Assembly: GCF_001722335.1 (NCBI RefSeq)
Contig: NZ_MIHA01000017.1
Location: 71,044-135,043 of the forward strand
Direction of reading: 5' to 3'
Origin: Mycolicibacterium flavescens
Lineage (GTDB): Bacteria > Actinomycetota > Actinomycetes > Mycobacteriales > Mycobacteriaceae
Length of the DNA stretch: 64,000 bases
Shown: in pieces, positions 62,596 through 64,000 of the stretch
Layout of the letters: every line of letters starts with the position of its first letter
Numbering within the stretch: the stretch's first letter is position 1
Position numbers and translations under genes: made by a program
Notes under the pieces: model-generated
The model's input: only the letters and a program-made list of their open reading frames with translations
The model's database searches: none
What the model was told of the DNA's origin: nothing

Positions 62596-64000
62596 GTGGG
62601 TATCGAACGTATGTACGAAGCGCTTGCGGTGGTGCGCCGCGAGCTCGACGTGCTGCGTTCGGAGCCCCTTGATGGGGCGTCGACGGCGGAGTTGTTGGCG
62701 TTGACTGCTGATTTTGAGTCGGTGCTGCGGTCGTCGGCGGTGGTGGGGCATCGGGTGGTGGCGCAGTTGGGGCGCGCGCCGGTCGGCGAGTTGGGTGAGT
62801 CGTCGGTAAGTCGGGCGTTGCAGACGTTGCTCAATATTTCCAAGGGGGAGGCCAATCGGCGGGTGGGTGAGGCCCATGATTTGGCGCCGCGGTTGGCGAT
62901 GACCGGTGAGGTGCTGGCCCCGGTGATGCCCAATGTGGCCGCGGGGGTGGCTGCGGGGCGGATCGGTTCTGAGCAGGTGGCGATTCTGCGGAAGTTCTTC
63001 AACAAGCAGATTCCGGCGTCGGTGGGTTTTGATGTGCGTGAGGCCGCCGAGGCGCATCTGGCGCAGGAGGCGGCCCGGTTGGGGCCGGCGGGGTTGGAGA
63101 AGACCGTCGAGCACATGGTCAGTGTGCTGCAGGAGCATTTCGAGTTTCGTGAGCATGAGCGTCGCCGCAAGACCGGGGTGTGGTTCGGTCCGCAGGATCG
63201 CGATGGGATCAGCAAGATTCACGGGGCGGTGGATGCTCCGACGCGGGGGTGGATTGAGGCGGTGTGGGCCAGCTACGGCGCCCCGGGCAAGAACATGCCC
63301 GACGCCGAGTCTGAGCCCGAGCCCCAGCCCGAGCCCCAGCCCGAACCCGAGCCCGACTTCGGCCCGGAGCCTGACGTCGGTCCCGGCCCCGAGTTTGACT
63401 ACGACGCTGAGCTCGATCCGTGGAATGACTTCGATCCTGGATTCGATGACGCCGAGCCGGAGCCCGAAGCAGATCCCGACCCCGGGTTCGAGCTCGACTT
63501 CGATGCCGGGCCCGAGGCCGCGCCGGAGCCGGAGCCTGTCGCCGCCGAGGTCGAGCCTGCGGTTCCGGAAGTGTTGATCCGCGATACCCGCACGCGGGCG
63601 CAGCGTAATCATGATGCGTTGGCGGCGATGTGTCGGGATCTGTTGGCCGCGCGCAGCGGTCGTACCCATAACGGGTTTCCGGTCACGATGGTGATCACCG
63701 CGACGTTGCAGGACCTGGAGAAAGCGGCCGGGTTCGGGGTGACCGCCGGTGGGACGGTGGTGGCGATCCCCGATGTGATCGCCATGGCCGCGAAGACCCA
63801 GCATTATCTGGCGATCTTCGACAAACACACCAACGAACCGCTCTACCTCGGCCGCGCCAAACGCTGCGCCAGTACGGCGCAGCGGTTGATGTTGTTCGCT
63901 GCCGAGCGGGGCTGCACCCGCCCCGGGTGCAGCGCCCCGGCCTATGAGACCCAGGTCCATCACGCGGTCGCCGACTGGGCCGATGATGGGCACACCAACA
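62596..64000 (+). CDS. DUF222/HNH (13E12-type) protein, 3' partial
   Basis: GTG at 62596 opens a frame that runs off the window. DUF222 sequence (ELLALTADFESVLRSSAVVG, LNISKGEANRRVGEAHDLAP) is interrupted at about residues 236-325 by a Glu/Pro/Asp-rich segment, then resumes with RTRAQRNHDALAAMCRDLLA. The start of an HNH site, CTRPGCSAPAYETQVHH, is visible. TAGTGT lies 7-12 bases before GTG. This family is repeated in many mycobacterial genomes, with an endonuclease fold of unclear role. Confidence 0.9.
   Translation, partial: MGIERMYEALAVVRRELDVLRSEPLDGASTAELLALTADFESVLRSSAVVGHRVVAQLGRAPVGELGESSVSRALQTLLNISKGEANRRVGEAHDLAPRLAMTGEVLAPVMPNVAAGVAAGRIGSEQVAILRKFFNKQIPASVGFDVREAAEAHLAQEAARLGPAGLEKTVEHMVSVLQEHFEFREHERRRKTGVWFGPQDRDGISKIHGAVDAPTRGWIEAVWASYGAPGKNMPDAESEPEPQPEPQPEPEPDFGPEPDVGPGPEFDYDAELDPWNDFDPGFDDAEPEPEADPDPGFELDFDAGPEAAPEPEPVAAEVEPAVPEVLIRDTRTRAQRNHDALAAMCRDLLAARSGRTHNGFPVTMVITATLQDLEKAAGFGVTAGGTVVAIPDVIAMAAKTQHYLAIFDKHTNEPLYLGRAKRCASTAQRLMLFAAERGCTRPGCSAPAYETQVHHAVADWADDGHTN

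Noticed and set aside
62518..63993. 491-residue minus frame.
   Set aside because: Shadow of the DUF222/HNH gene on the plus strand.

Overview
The window reads as chromosome of a fast-growing mycobacterium (Mycolicibacterium-like). The DNA is GC-rich with frequent GTG starts. It carries SigK/RskA, a TrcR/TrcS-like two-component pair, F420-dependent (LLM) oxidoreductases, a secreted AroQ-type chorismate mutase, Ku and a POL-PE-LIG ligase D, a 13E12-type DUF222/HNH gene and two exact KstR boxes. The order mntH, ku, ligD, LLM oxidoreductase, Fpg-like glycosylase and SDR recalls part of the M. tuberculosis Rv0924c-Rv0945 segment (from memory, not checked). No prophage, insertion sequence or CRISPR array was seen.

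Layout. 0-9.3 kb: a TPP enzyme cut by the left edge and an aldehyde dehydrogenase, a repeated palindrome, head-to-head DUF1330 and amidohydrolase genes with almost touching starts, then VOC, SDR, S4, BKACE, cupin, membrane and GNAT genes and a CIRCE-controlled Hsp20. 9.4-19.2 kb: double-HxlR regulator and carotenoid oxygenase, GAF-ANTAR protein, large secreted esterase, tRNA-Arg(CCT), small ANTAR protein, Baeyer-Villiger-type monooxygenase, LLM oxidoreductase and a YbdK-type ligase. 19.2-28.4 kb: DUF1365-sigK-rskA, a serine hydrolase, a cyclotransferase/poly-gamma-glutamate hydrolase fusion, mntH, two small secreted proteins, two KstR-linked dehydrogenases and ku.

28.4-37.2 kb is a polyol-use locus. 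A SorC-type regulator and an ABC importer run rightward. A polyol dehydrogenase with a one-base frameshift, a mannitol dehydrogenase and a PfkB sugar kinase run leftward. ku is joined to the end of the leftward operon, and ligD lies on the other side of the importer, so the sugar genes sit between the two end-joining genes. 39.9-47.2 kb: RNase HI, a VOC-like protein, a PknK-like kinase with a transmembrane helix and about twelve Kelch repeats, a convergent FHA-HTH protein, and trcR-trcS.

47.3-53.3 kb: an AraC regulator, a His/Ala-rich protein, and a three-gene unit of CheB esterase, STAS-HATPase switch protein and CheR-PAS sensor, which looks like a chemosensory/anti-sigma hybrid; then a KstR-box LLM gene. 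53.3-64 kb: DUF4235, an AurF-like diiron oxygenase with DUF4873, YihY/BrkB, cobF, a holin-like protein, an Fpg-like glycosylase, an alpha/beta hydrolase, a TetR regulator with no ordinary start codon, secreted chorismate mutase, two SDR-type enzymes, a small secreted protein with a strong terminator, and a DUF222/HNH gene cut by the right edge.

Two themes recur. Many starts have a TAnnnT box 7-13 bases upstream with no Shine-Dalgarno, as expected for leaderless transcripts. Several convergent gene pairs are separated by long dyads without T-tracts. All functions are inferred from motifs and context; no database search was made.
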